DNA from: Mytilus galloprovincialis
Taxonomy: Eukaryota; Mollusca; Bivalvia; Mytilida; Mytilidae
Direction of reading: 5' to 3'
Assembly (NCBI RefSeq): GCF_965363235.1
Contig: NC_134848.1
Span: 66,220,681-66,284,680 of the forward strand
Length of the DNA stretch: 64,000 nucleotides
Every line of letters starts with the position of its first letter. Position 1 is the stretch's first letter. The notes under the pieces are model-generated. The model had not been told where the DNA came from. It saw only the letters and a program-made list of their open reading frames with translations, and made no database searches. This document shows, piece after piece, positions 1 to 11,600 of the stretch. The position numbers and the translations under genes were made by a program.

Positions 1-3000
1 CGTTTTACAGTCGCGTGTTTCAACCATTTATTTCCATCGTGTACTAAAACTTTCTGTCGTTTTGAAGTGGTTCTAACTGTTTTGAATGTCTGTCATAATA
101 GTGTGTCTGTTTGCTTTGTCTTTCCTTTAATTTTCGGCGAATATCCTGTGAATTGTTAACATTTAGTAGCGGTGCTGTTGTTGGTAATGTAGTTTTTAGT
201 CTACGTCCATAGAATATTTGTGCTGGTCATAATTCCAATTCTGTAATTGCGGTATTCCTGTAATCCAATAGTGATTTGTACGGGTCGTTGGATTTCTTCA
301 GTACAGATTTAATTGTCTGAACTGACTTTTCGGCTTGCCCATTAGATTGTGCGTATGTAGGGCTAAATGTAAGATGTTGAAATCCGTAATCCTTTGCGAA
401 ATCTCTGAATTCAAGACTGCTGAATTGGACTCCGTTGTCTGAGTAGAAGATATCCGGAATTCCACATCTTGAAAATGTACTTTTCAAGTAAGCAATTGTG
501 TTCTTACTAGTTAGATTGTCTAATTTGTGAATCTCGGGCCATTTGGAGTAGTAATCAACGATTAAAATGTATTAAATCATTCCCATTCAAATGGAAAATA
601 TCTGCGGCAACTTTCGACCACGGTCTCTCCGGTAGCTCTGATTCAATCATCGGTTCTTTTGTTTGTTCTTTTTGATTCTCTTGACATGTTGAACATTTGC
701 TAATGAAATCTTCTATTTGAGCGGCCATTCCATTCCATTCGTGGATTTTATTTAGCATCTCACGTTGCATACTTTTCGGTACAATCAGTTTGTGTGACTT
801 GAAAAGTAGTCCATCTACACATGAAATCTCATCTCAGAATGTCCAGTAAGGAGTCATAATTTTTACTAATTCTGACTTGTCTAGCGGCCATCCTTCGATA
901 ACTGTTTTTGTTAATTCTTTGAGTTCAAAATCATCGGCTGTTGACTTTTTAAATCTATCATACATCTGTTGTGAGATAGGCAAATACGCTAATAAAGTTA
1001 ATTCGTTAACCGTTAAATCAGGAACTCAATCTTCTTTGGTTTCCTGCAGGTAATTTCGACTCAAGTGATCTGCTAGAAACATTAGTTTCCCTTGCTTGTA
1101 TTGTACATTGAGATCGTACTTTTGTAATGACAAAGGTAATCGTTGCAATCTTGGTGGAGTTTGTTATAGCGGCTTTTTAAATATCTCTTGTAACGGCTTG
1201 TGGTCTGTTTCAACAAGTACCTTTCGTCCAAAAATATATTGGTGGAACTTTTCACAGCCATACACTATTGCTAGTGTTTCCTTTTCTATTTGTGCATATC
1301 TCTGCTGACTTATTGTCATAGCTCTCGACGCGTACGCAATCGGTTTTTCCTTCTTGAAGAATCACTGCACCTAATCCCTTTTGACTTTCACCAACTGAAA
1401 AAGTTAATGGTAATTTTAGATCAAAGTATTTAAGTACTGGCGAGTTCGTAGCCATATGTTTCAGCTTTTGGAAGCTTGTTTGTTGTTGCTCGTTCCAATG
1501 CCATGCAGTTTTCTTCTCAAGAAGTTGTCTTAGTGGTGCGCTAACTTCTGTGATATTCGGTATGAACTTGATAAGACAGTTTATAAATCCTAGAAACGTT
1601 AACAGCTCGCTTTTGTTTTCAGGCGGATTCATAGCTTCTACAGCTCTAACTTTTTCTTGATCTGGTTTCACTCCTTCAGATGTAAGTAAGTGTCCAACAT
1701 ACGATATTTGATTTCTTCTGAATTCACATTTCTCAGGACTCAATTTTAGATTGTTTTCTCTTACTCTATCTAAAACTTTTTATGTCGTTCGTTGTGTTCT
1801 TGTACATCTTTGCCCCATATCAGAACATCATCTATGATAGATACTGCGCCCTCTATGTCATCAAACATTTCAGACATTGCCTTTTGAAACACTTCTGAGG
1901 CGGAGACGATTCCGTACTGTAGACTTTTGAATCGGTACCTCCCAAATAGAGTGTTGAATGTACAGAGCTTCGAGCTCTCTTCTGTGAGCTTGAGCTGCCA
2001 TAATCCATTTTTTGCATCAATTTTACTCATAACCTTTGCTTCAGGCATATTAGCTATCACTTCTTCGATAGTCTTTAATGACTAATGCGCTCGACGGATC
2101 CCTTTGTTGAGGTCTATTGGGTCTAAACAAATTCAGACCTTGTTATTTGGTTTTATAACCGTAACCATAGAATTAACTCAAGGAGTAGGTTCAGTTTGTT
2201 TTACAATTATTTCATTTTGTTCCATTCTCTGGAGTTCCTCTTAAACCTTGTCCTTTATTGCTATTGGTATTTTTCTAGGTGCGTGTACTACCGGTTGTAC
2301 TGTACTGTCAATTTGAATTGAGTGTATACACCCTATGCCTTTAAAAATGTCTGCGTAATTCTTTCGGATATCTTCCGGTATTGGATTTGTTTGATTGCTT
2401 TCAATGATTTGGTTGTCATCTGTTTACATTGTGTAAAGTCTTTTAATTAATTCAAAGTTTGCATACTAAGTATGCTTTTCCTCCAAGTACTGATGTTGAA
2501 TTTATATCAACAATATAGAATTTGACATCATAAGTTTGACCTTTGTAAGTGCAGGGAATGTTAACTGCATATCGTGGTTTAATACTGTGACCTGAGTACG
2601 ACTTTAATGAAATGTCTGTTTTTGTTTTGATTACATCGAGATTTAGCTTCGAGAATGTTTTTGTAGAGATGACGTTGCATTTAGCTCCAATGTCTAGTTG
2701 AAATCTGATTGGTTGATTGTTTATTTTCAAGGTCTCGTACCACGTTTTATCTATAGTGTGTATATGAGCGTCTATAGTTCCTACGTAAAATTCACCATCT
2801 GATGAGCTGTCAGAATCACTAATCGTGTGTATGTTCTTCTTGTTGCGAAAGTCACGTGATTTGTTTTGTTTTGTTTTACACATTGCAGCAAAGTGGTTCA
2901 TCTTTAAACATTTGTTACATTTCTTACCTTCAGCATGGCATTGTTCATTTCGGCGATGATCAAGTCCACATTTTCCACACTTTGAATTCCTTTGTGATTT

Positions 3001-3580
3001 GTACTTTCTAGGCACATATTCTTCTCTTCTTGTTGATGTGTGCGCGGACGGTTTCTTTTTTAACGCATGAATTGATGTATCCTCTCCATTCATTGACCTT
3101 AGTTGTTTTTTCGATAGTTCGTATGTTCTTGAAATATCGATTGCCTTTTCTATAGTTAGATCACTTCCTTCGTTTATTAGTTTTTCTCTTATTTTCTGTG
3201 ATTTAACGGTAAATAAGATTTGGTCTCGCAACATTTCTTCTTCTTGTTGATAGTCACAATCATTAATCAATATCCTTAAATCGGTAACAAACTGTTCGAA
3301 AGTTTCTACGTCTGATTGCTTTCTTGTTGTGAATTTGTACCTTGCATACAATTTATTTGATTTAGGCTTTACATAGTTTTCGAATTTCTCATAATACGTC
3401 TTTAACCATGTTAACAGCTTGGCCTCTGCAACTTGTAAATTCCACGTGGAGTAAATATCCCGGCCTTTATTTCCAACCCATATCATGAGGTAGTTACATT
3501 TCGATTCCCCGTTCTTTGATTTAAGTGGTCCTTCGAATATAAACTGCACGTGGTGTTTAAACGTTTTCCATGCTGTCGGA
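1..3580 (-). mobile_element. Ty3/gypsy-type LTR retroelement, broken fossil
   Basis: On the minus strand the parts run in Ty3/gypsy order: a gag-like region with two CCHC zinc knuckles (about 2880-3000) followed by an aspartic-protease-like stretch (about 2640-2720), reverse transcriptase (about 1770-2400, with an IDDVLIWG-type active-site motif), RNase H/connection (about 1250-1750), and integrase (zinc-binding part about 555-770, core about 227-490). The element runs off the left edge, so its 3' LTR would lie outside. I could not find a 5' LTR to the right of 3.55 kb, so that limit is approximate. It is clearly broken, with roughly half a dozen or more breaks, and looks old. The protein flavour resembles single-polyprotein animal gypsy elements; the lineage (for example Mag-like) is not settled. 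Confidence 0.85.
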
Positions 3581-3599
3581 TAACAATACCTAAGTACTA

Positions 3600-4945
3600 T
3601 TGTTTAATATAATTTTTAATTTTTATTTCAAATTTACTTTTATCGCGCTCCTCTACATGTTCAAATGAGATATTTTATTGATGTTGACCTAATTACATGG
3701 ATATGAAACACACACATATACATGTATACATATCAGCTTCTATTGATCATGGAGCAGATTTGTAAAAGTAGGCTTGATTGTTTCTAAATCCTAAAAAACA
3801 ATTATGTTATACGTAATATACAGTTATGAGATGATATGTCTGAATTTAAAAAAACTAAGTACTCAATTTAATTTTCTTACCATAACAATTATTGTAACTT
3901 CTCAAAAATACATATTAAATATGGCGTCTTGTCTTGTTTATAATCCAATGTCAAAGTGTTCTATAACGAAATATTACGTATTCACATGGTTATACCCGAG
4001 CTTTTTTTTTATGGACGTGACAAGATGAACTTACCTTTTTAAATAAATGACTTGACATTTTTCCGAATTACTGGATGCATTTAACTACCTTATGATAATA
4101 TGTTTTTTCTTATGATTAAATCTATTTTTATATCAAGTGAAAATTCCCATTTGGCATCAATAATGATAATCTATGAAGCGCGTTTTGATTCATCGAAGTG
4201 TAACTATATCTGATTATAATTCATGTTTTTCCTTTCATTGTAGAGAATAACTATTATGAATTATTATTTATTCATGAATATATGAAAATTAATATGTTTA
4301 AAAATATTAAAGATCAATTACTAGGTTACACACGAAATGGTTGCTATTACTTCACTTGTTAATAAAAATGACAAATATCCATGCATGTACATTAATTTAC
4401 CTCTCGAAATTGTTACATTGGATGGTTATGATAGCTGTCACTAAAGGAACAAGTAATGCTGTCATTTTCAAAGCACGTGAGTTAACCTCCCAAGTTTTGC
4501 TTGGGTTTATGTTACTTGTTTTTTTTCTTTATCAGATTCTGTATTCAACTTGTTTGACATGGTGTTGTCTTTGTCGCCCTTGTACTATCTCTCTCCCTAG
4601 AAAGGATAAAACATACTTCTTCATTACAAATCAGAATTACGACACGATATGATAAGAATTTTCTTGAAATAAACAGATACCTAGATAAAAAAAAACTTAA
4701 CAAGCATATGTCGGTAATTAAATTTAAAAGAAGTAACAAAAGAAAATAAGAAAAAACAGGTCAAAACATCGGTTAGAATTGAGAGTAGACTCAAACAAAA
4801 GTAGAATATCAAAGACTACGCACAGCTACTAAGGTCAACTCCTTTATAATAAACATAACCTGTTAGGAATCCATATTGACTGATCTGTTTCAGGGGAACA
4901 TCAAACTGATAACTTTGTGTTGTTAATTTAAGCAGACTGCAACTT
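3600..4945. other. AT-rich stretch without recognised gene
   Basis: AT-rich sequence between the gypsy fossil and a LINE scrap. Open frames here (for example 4341-4652) are hydrophobic, low in complexity and lack any recognisable motif or splice context. I see no gene and no clear repeat. Confidence 0.5.
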
Positions 4946-4949
4946 ATTG

Positions 4950-5110
4950 AACGACTTAAAGAATATCTTCAATTTTAATGTTTTCAAATTTAAGTATGAT
5001 GGATATATACTTCCGATTATAGATTACTTTATTACCGTTTGGGAAAATGCTTCAAAATTAATATTGAAACTAGTATATAAACAGTCAAGTCGGACAGAGA
5101 GGGAACGAGA
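4950..5110 (+). mobile_element. Possible LINE reverse-transcriptase scrap
   Basis: A short frame contains GYILPIIDYFITVWENASK, which resembles the thumb/C-terminal part of animal LINE reverse transcriptases (pattern Y-ILP-DY...VW-N.SK). Nothing recognisable of the rest of the LINE is present nearby. It is followed by the first unit of a TACGTA-bearing minisatellite. The assignment rests on one motif. Confidence 0.35.
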
Positions 5111-5224
5111 AATTCCAAGCCTGATGTGCATTCATTTAGAGCAATGGCAAATAACAGGATATTAAAGCAATAACACTCATACTACGTGACATTATAGCAC
5201 TACGTAACACTTACTCTTCTACAT

Positions 5225-5372
5225 AGACAATAATAGTGCATTGACTTGACATATCAACGATATAAGGATGAGGCTTAGAAATGGGGAAATGCTCTGCACA
5301 GACTCGCATTTCCCCGTTTCATGCCGAATCCTTATATCGCTGATATGTCAAGTCAATGCACTATTATTGTCT
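5225..5372. repeat. Fold-back MITE, copy A
   Basis: A near-perfect hairpin: the left arm begins AGACAATAATAGTGCATTGA and the right arm (to 5372) is its reverse complement, through a TATCAACGATATAAGGAT-type segment. The ~55-bp centre carries ATGGGGAAATGC...GCATTTCCCCGTTTC, itself partly palindromic. A second copy lies at 33652-33797. It has no coding capacity, so it is a non-autonomous inverted-repeat element. It sits inside or next to the minisatellite that starts at 5162. Confidence 0.75.
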
Positions 5373-5861
5373 TTATACTGAAATCTAAAAAAAACATTTT
5401 CAATTGTTGTTTAGTGCGTTAAGGTTATTTATTTGATTTAAATATTGGGGGAAATACCTTTTAAAAAGGCCTCACATCATGCTCGTGGAGAAATATACAA
5501 CACAATGAAATTTACATTTACCTGTTGAAACCAACACTTGATGGTGAACGAAATCGTTTGAGTATGGACTTTTAAAATATCAACCATAAGCATAAAACCT
5601 AATGATTTATAGGTTGCAAACAAAAAATATTAACAAATTAAATATGTTTTTCCTATAATTGCAAAAGAAACAATGTTGAGTCGTTCCACGCATCGTTGTA
5701 TGCATTTGAAACAAGAACAGGTTGAAGAGGTCGTATGAATAATTCATTATTATTTCGGCAATTTCTATTTAAATATTCACGAGGAAAAGTGATATCGGGT
5801 CAGTGACTGTATATGACATAGAAATATACAGTCCACGCATTTGACTGCACAAATAGAACGA

Positions 5862-6665
5862 GTGCAGTATAAATGACAATATAGCCACTACGTAAATAAT
5901 ATTGAATACCCTTTATGACATTATAGTCACTACGTAACATTTGTTTACCCATCAAGATATTACAGCCACTACGTAACACTTTATTCCGACATCATGTCGA
6001 CACTACTCCACATCTAAAATACAGCACTGGTTTTATCTGTACATACATATCTCATTTTAACTGTACATACTTGAAGGTATAAGCTGGTCAATCTCGCTGG
6101 AGTATAATACACTCAAAAATGAGTCCACTCATTGACGGGAAGATGTATAGAAATTCCCTATAAAACATTACAGCCACTACTTTAAAATACTTTCGCCACT
6201 TCATGATATATTATAGTCACTACGTAAAATATACTCTTCCTACATGACCACTCAAAACTTTATTCCATCAAAAAACTTCGTAACTCCACCTCCCTCTCTT
6301 TTCATAACATTAAATCCACTTCGTATCGCGTACTCCTTTACATGATATTATAATAACTACATAACATATACTCCCCTACATGGAACTATAGCCTCAACGT
6401 AACAATTTTTCGTTCTATATAACATCAGTGGCATCACGTTAAAACTACACCACCTACATGACATTATAGTCATTACCATGATTATGTAAACAGCATTTCA
6501 CGCGAATTACATTATAGCCACTACGTAACACTAATTCCACCTACATGACCATGATGACAGTATAGCCACTACGTAACACAAGTTCCCCTACATGAGGTAA
6601 AAGCTACAACGTGACACATAATCCCCCTAAAAGACATTATAGCCACCACTTGCAAATCGCACTTA
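5862..6665. repeat. Decayed minisatellite with CACTACGTAAC core
   Basis: Irregular tandem units of roughly 35-45 bases follow the pattern ACATGACATTATAGCCACTACGTAACAC plus a variable spacer. Well-kept cores occur near 5886, 5925, 5962, 6215, 6525 and 6563, with degenerate units between. A related unit lies at 5162-5222, so the array was probably continuous before the fold-back element and other sequence separated it. No gene is seen. Confidence 0.7.
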
Positions 6666-7197
6666 ATCCACATCAATAACAATTTAATGCTATTACGAAA
6701 CACTTACGCTCTCTCAATAACATATAAATCCTATATATGAATTTTCATATCCATTGTTCTACAACTTCATGACTGATTGTGATCGGGATTATTAAAATAA
6801 TAAACAACACCGTTCTATTTGTTTGTAAGTGTATAAAATCAAAACAATATAATAATCGACTTACCGACTTGCACAGCAAATGCCTTGATCCGTTTTTAAT
6901 TTGTTTACGTCAGGAATATGCATTTCATAACTACCAATGACCGATCAAAGAATCAAACTTTGTAAGAATATCATCAATTATGTCCTGTAAAGTCTACCAT
7001 ATATTATCTATCATCAACATACACAAAGATCTTATTTATTTATACACAAAGAACTGTCTGCCATGCATCGTGTCGATGTTGAATGTAAGTTAACTGTCCG
7101 CAATATAGGTTAAATATGTTAAAACGTATAATACAACACTAAATAGTTAAATGCTATAACTTTTACATTTGTCAAATCATAAAATGTATTATTTAAG

Positions 7198-7357
7198 AAA
7201 TAATTCATGGAAGCCATAGATTGTTGGAAATTTACACATGGCCTGGGACGTGATATTCGAATTTTAGCCTGAGCGTTAGCGAGGGATAAAATTAACGAAT
7301 ATCACGGCACAGGCCATGTGTAAATTTCCAACAATCTATGGCTTCCATGAATTATTT
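7198..7357. repeat. Fold-back MITE, second family
   Basis: Long palindrome: AAATAATTCATGGAAGCCAT... on the left is matched by ...ATGGCTTCCATGAATTATTT on the right, with arms of about 65 bases including AAATTTACACATGGCCTG. The loop holds CCTGAGCGTTAGCGAGG. It is non-coding. This is a typical hairpin MITE and is unrelated in sequence to the 5.2-kb one. Confidence 0.75.
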
Positions 7358-7359
7358 CG

Positions 7360-8560
7360 ATTCTAATAGGACAAATACGGTCATTAAAAAACTGAAGCGA
7401 GGGTTGGTATGCTGTGTGTGTGGCTGTTCCTTTTTACTCCCTGTTAGATAAAGCTCAAATATCTTTATAAATATGTATTTCGTGAATAACTGCTAGAAAA
7501 AAACTTTTTAATTCTTTAAATTCTCAAACCTAACATTTGCCATATTTTTCTCGTAAGCTTCGGAGTTCCGTCACAAATCAAAAGTTGACTTTTTGTAACT
7601 AAGGAGCCGCCATGTTGACTTGCTGAAATGAGTAAATATGTGAATAATGCAATAGAATAGAAAATAAAACAAAACCTACCTCCAAAATCAGTTTTAATAC
7701 AATATCATACGAATTCCGATGGTTCACGCTTTCAACTTTAGCGGTTTCATTTGTATGACGTCATGTTTTGAAATGACTTAAATGCGCCATAAAGATTAAT
7801 AGACTTTCGCGGAATTTTATTTTATTTCTATTTTGTTGATTTCCCCGAGCTCTTGTGCATTACTTCTTTTTATTATGCATACGAATAAGAATAAGTTATT
7901 TTGTCTTTTTTGAATTGCACTTTTTAAAACAATAAAATCGGCAAAGGGTCTGCAAATAGGTTCCAATATATGTAGATTTACGTTGGAAGTATATTGTAAC
8001 AGCCATTATTATGTATATCTCTGAGTCTGCGCTAAGTATATTTTATCGAGAATTTTATCACAGTGTTGTTTACAAAGCTAAAAAAGCACGTCATATTAGA
8101 ATATAAGATAAATTCAATCGGGTTAACGACCTCATAGGTGCATTCAACTTGAAATATTTAACATGTTTAATTGGATAAATCACTACAAAATAAATTACAA
8201 ATGATCTTCTGTGACAAATTGATATGACTATTTATAAATCATTTATATATACTATATTATGTATTTTAGTAAATTGATGCACATCCTGACATTAATTAGA
8301 TTTTGTTTATTTTGTTAAACATGTTAAATGCAGATTGTTGGCATTGAGTGCAGAACTAAGTAAATCTACGATGGCTGTTCATGTTAAAATTCCATCGTAT
8401 AATGAACTGTGACACGTATGAACACAGGTAGTTTTATCTCACTATAAATAAATAATATCAAGCTCAATCTAGCATGGTTCTTTTTAAAAGCAACATTGTA
8501 AGGAAAGCAATTAATGTTATTGTCATGTGTGTCTGATATCTTATGTAACTATCATTACAG
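7360..8560. other. Intergenic, upstream of gene 1
   Basis: No gene or defined repeat is seen. The last part (about 8400-8660) aligns by eye with 18900-19150 upstream of gene 2, so it belongs to the duplicated unit and probably holds promoter and 5' UTR sequence. A possible 3' splice site (ATTACAG, ending 8560) could make 8561-8666 a 5' UTR exon. Confidence 0.4.
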
Positions 8561-8662
8561 AAGAAACACTGATTTGGATAGCCCGGTGCTGATATTGAGT
8601 ATACGTTTTGGTACAGACTGACAAAAAGAAGGGAAGATATATCATATGGTGGACGGCCAGAG

Positions 8663-11600
8663 ATGGGTATAGTATATAATTAACACATGCATTTTAGGTG
8701 TTAAATCCTCATTATAAACACACGAAACTTAAATCTCATCGCACAACCGACTTTGGACATCTTGTTAAAAAAAAACCTACGGCTTCAATCATGTACCGTT
8801 GTGGTTATAAAGAACCAGACAGAAAATTTAGCCTTTTTCTTTAAATTCTTTTCCCTATCGTCAAAAAAAATTACTGTTAATTGTTTCAGTATATTAAAAA
8901 ACATTATCGTAATAACTCGACATGCTTAATTATGAAGTACATCCCATGTACTTTCCCGATATTTTGTGTTCATATTTGTCATTATAAAACCGAATTTGTA
9001 TTTGTATTTCCTTTGAATCCACGTATCGTCTGTCCCAAGAACCAATTATCATTATTTTTTTTTTATTAATTATGATAAAAGCGTGACCATCCCTGATTTT
9101 TGAAACATGCACTTCTTGATGTATTTTTTCTCTCAAGAGTTTCAATCTTAAGTAGATTTAATTCAAATCGTGATTTATGTGATAAAATTGGCAATTATTC
9201 AATTCTTAATTTACACTCAGACACACACTATGTGTTAAATATGGAAAACTTACATATCAAATTCAATAAATGACAGAATAGACAGGAAACTAATAACTAA
9301 AGTGTATTTTCTAAAGATCATAAAACTTGCAAGAAACATGCATCTTACAAAATGAGAGCAGATAGTTTCTTTATAAATATAGATAAATTATGCAATAACT
9401 GACAGTGACAAAATGACAGCATCTTCTGTATTTTTAGTACAGATGGATATGTTGTGTACTATTTCGGTATATATTTTTCTCCAAAATTGAGTAATTTCCG
9501 GTAGTAGTAATTAATGTTGTCAATTTCGTTCTTTTCAAATAAAATCAAACAGATTATATGCCGCTATTGTGATGACTTAAATCTAAAGTATTAGCTAAGT
9601 CATTTGCTATTAGTGTTTCATGATATTCACTATTTTATATTTATCATAAGGGATGCAATGGAAATAGCACTACGTTAACTACTATAATAATTGTTCTAGT
9701 GAAGAGCTTCATACACAGGGGTACATAGTTATAATAGGAATGTACAAAATAATTCCATCGAGGATAAGCAATTAATTTAAGAACTCAACATTTCAGACTC
9801 ATCTCAAGAAGAAAATCAGCACGGAGAAAGTAAAAAATATATGTTTGACAAAGAATATAATTGTGGAACGGATGCAAGTGAGGAAAATGACGATGATATA
9901 AACAAAACATCTGATTGGGTTTCACCAAAAACCAACAAGAAGAACTCATGTTGTTCTTGCATTAAAAAACAAAGATGGAACTGTTTGATTGTTTTCCTCG
10001 TTATTTCATTAAGTTCATTTTTAGTATCAATAGGATTCGTGATATACCTTGTGTTTCAATTCCAAGATTTGAGTTTAGAGTTTGCAGGTATGTAAAAATG
10101 TTTATTTAAATAATTAATATATATGTACTATAATATAATATTAGCCGTTTGGACAAGTTTGGTAAGCAAGTAATTCTTAAAAAGAAAAATACACAAAATT
10201 CCAAACTCCAGGTTTTAAGCTTACTATAAACCTCTGAACACAGGCACATTGTAATACCATAAATGGACAATCGATTATATTTTGTTTTAAGGAAAACTCG
10301 AATGAAAACGCTTTACTGTCACTTTCTTATTTCCATTTTACAGTATTGAGGAACAATTCTTTGCACAACAGATTGCAGATAAAAAAATCTGAAGAGGAAG
10401 TTGAAAGGTTATTTGTTGGACATGAAAAACATAGTGAACACATTAACAGCATGGATATTAGTAAGTTTAACATGTTTGTTGAGTAGAGGTCATAATTTCG
10501 CGTTTTTGGGGGGAGGGGTGAACACTTTTTTTTTTATATATATGTCACTTCCTGATAAAAGCGAATGTAACGTAGGTATAACTGAAGTTAACATTTCTTT
10601 TGTTTTAATTTGAAGTTGTTTATTTACTAGATACAGGAAGATGTGGTATGAGTGACAATATACACATCTATACTATTAAACGAGAAGACGTCATTTTGTG
10701 TGTCGCTTCTCTTTCTTCCACAATAAATCAAACATCATGCCTCTGTGTACTATAGGTAACATGCATAGTCGCATTTGTCATCCATTCTTACGATTATTCA
10801 GATTGAGTTATTATGGGAGAAAAACGACAAAAAAGGAGTCCGAATATGATTCCGTCGTCAGACTGACTTTTAGTCATAGATAAGACTTCCGGTTTGAAAC
10901 ATGCACAAATACAACCAATCGTATGATAGATAACACAAATGAAAAATAAATAAGCCAATCAGATCGTTCTCCATATCATGGTGTTTAGATCGTAAGGCCC
11001 ACAACTATTATACCTCCTTATAGAGGACAATTATTTTTCGCGTTTATCTACATGTAAACTACGATTAAACTACTTTACTATATAGTCTAAGAGACTCTCT
11101 GTATTCTGTCTACTGTTTTCTTTGAAATGTTTGCTATTTAATGGGTCATACCAGTTGCATATATATCAAAATAAATAAAACATGTGACACAAGTACAACC
11201 AATCGTATGATAGATAACAAAAATGAAAAAAATGAATAAGCCATTCAGAGCGTTCTCCATATCATGATGTTTAGATCACAAGAATCACAACTATAATACC
11301 TCCTTAGAGAGGACAATTATTTTTCGCGTTTATCTACATGTAAACTACGATTATACTACTTTAATATAAAGAGACTCTCTGTATTCTGTCAGGGACTTTC
11401 TATGTTAGTATAGAAAGTCCCTGATTCTGCCTACTGTTTTCTTTGAAATGTTTACTATTTAAGGGGTCATACCACTTTCATAAATAAGTAAAACGTGCTT
11501 AATTTCATCTAAAACTACCTCAACCAAAGACTTTAACATGAAGGGGGACAGACGGACGGACGGGCGACCGAACGAATGAACGCACGGATGCAGACTAGAA

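Noticed and set aside
4341-4652. 103-residue hydrophobic frame
   Set aside because: Leu/Tyr/Phe-rich composition follows from AT-rich DNA; no splice sites, promoter or homology seen.
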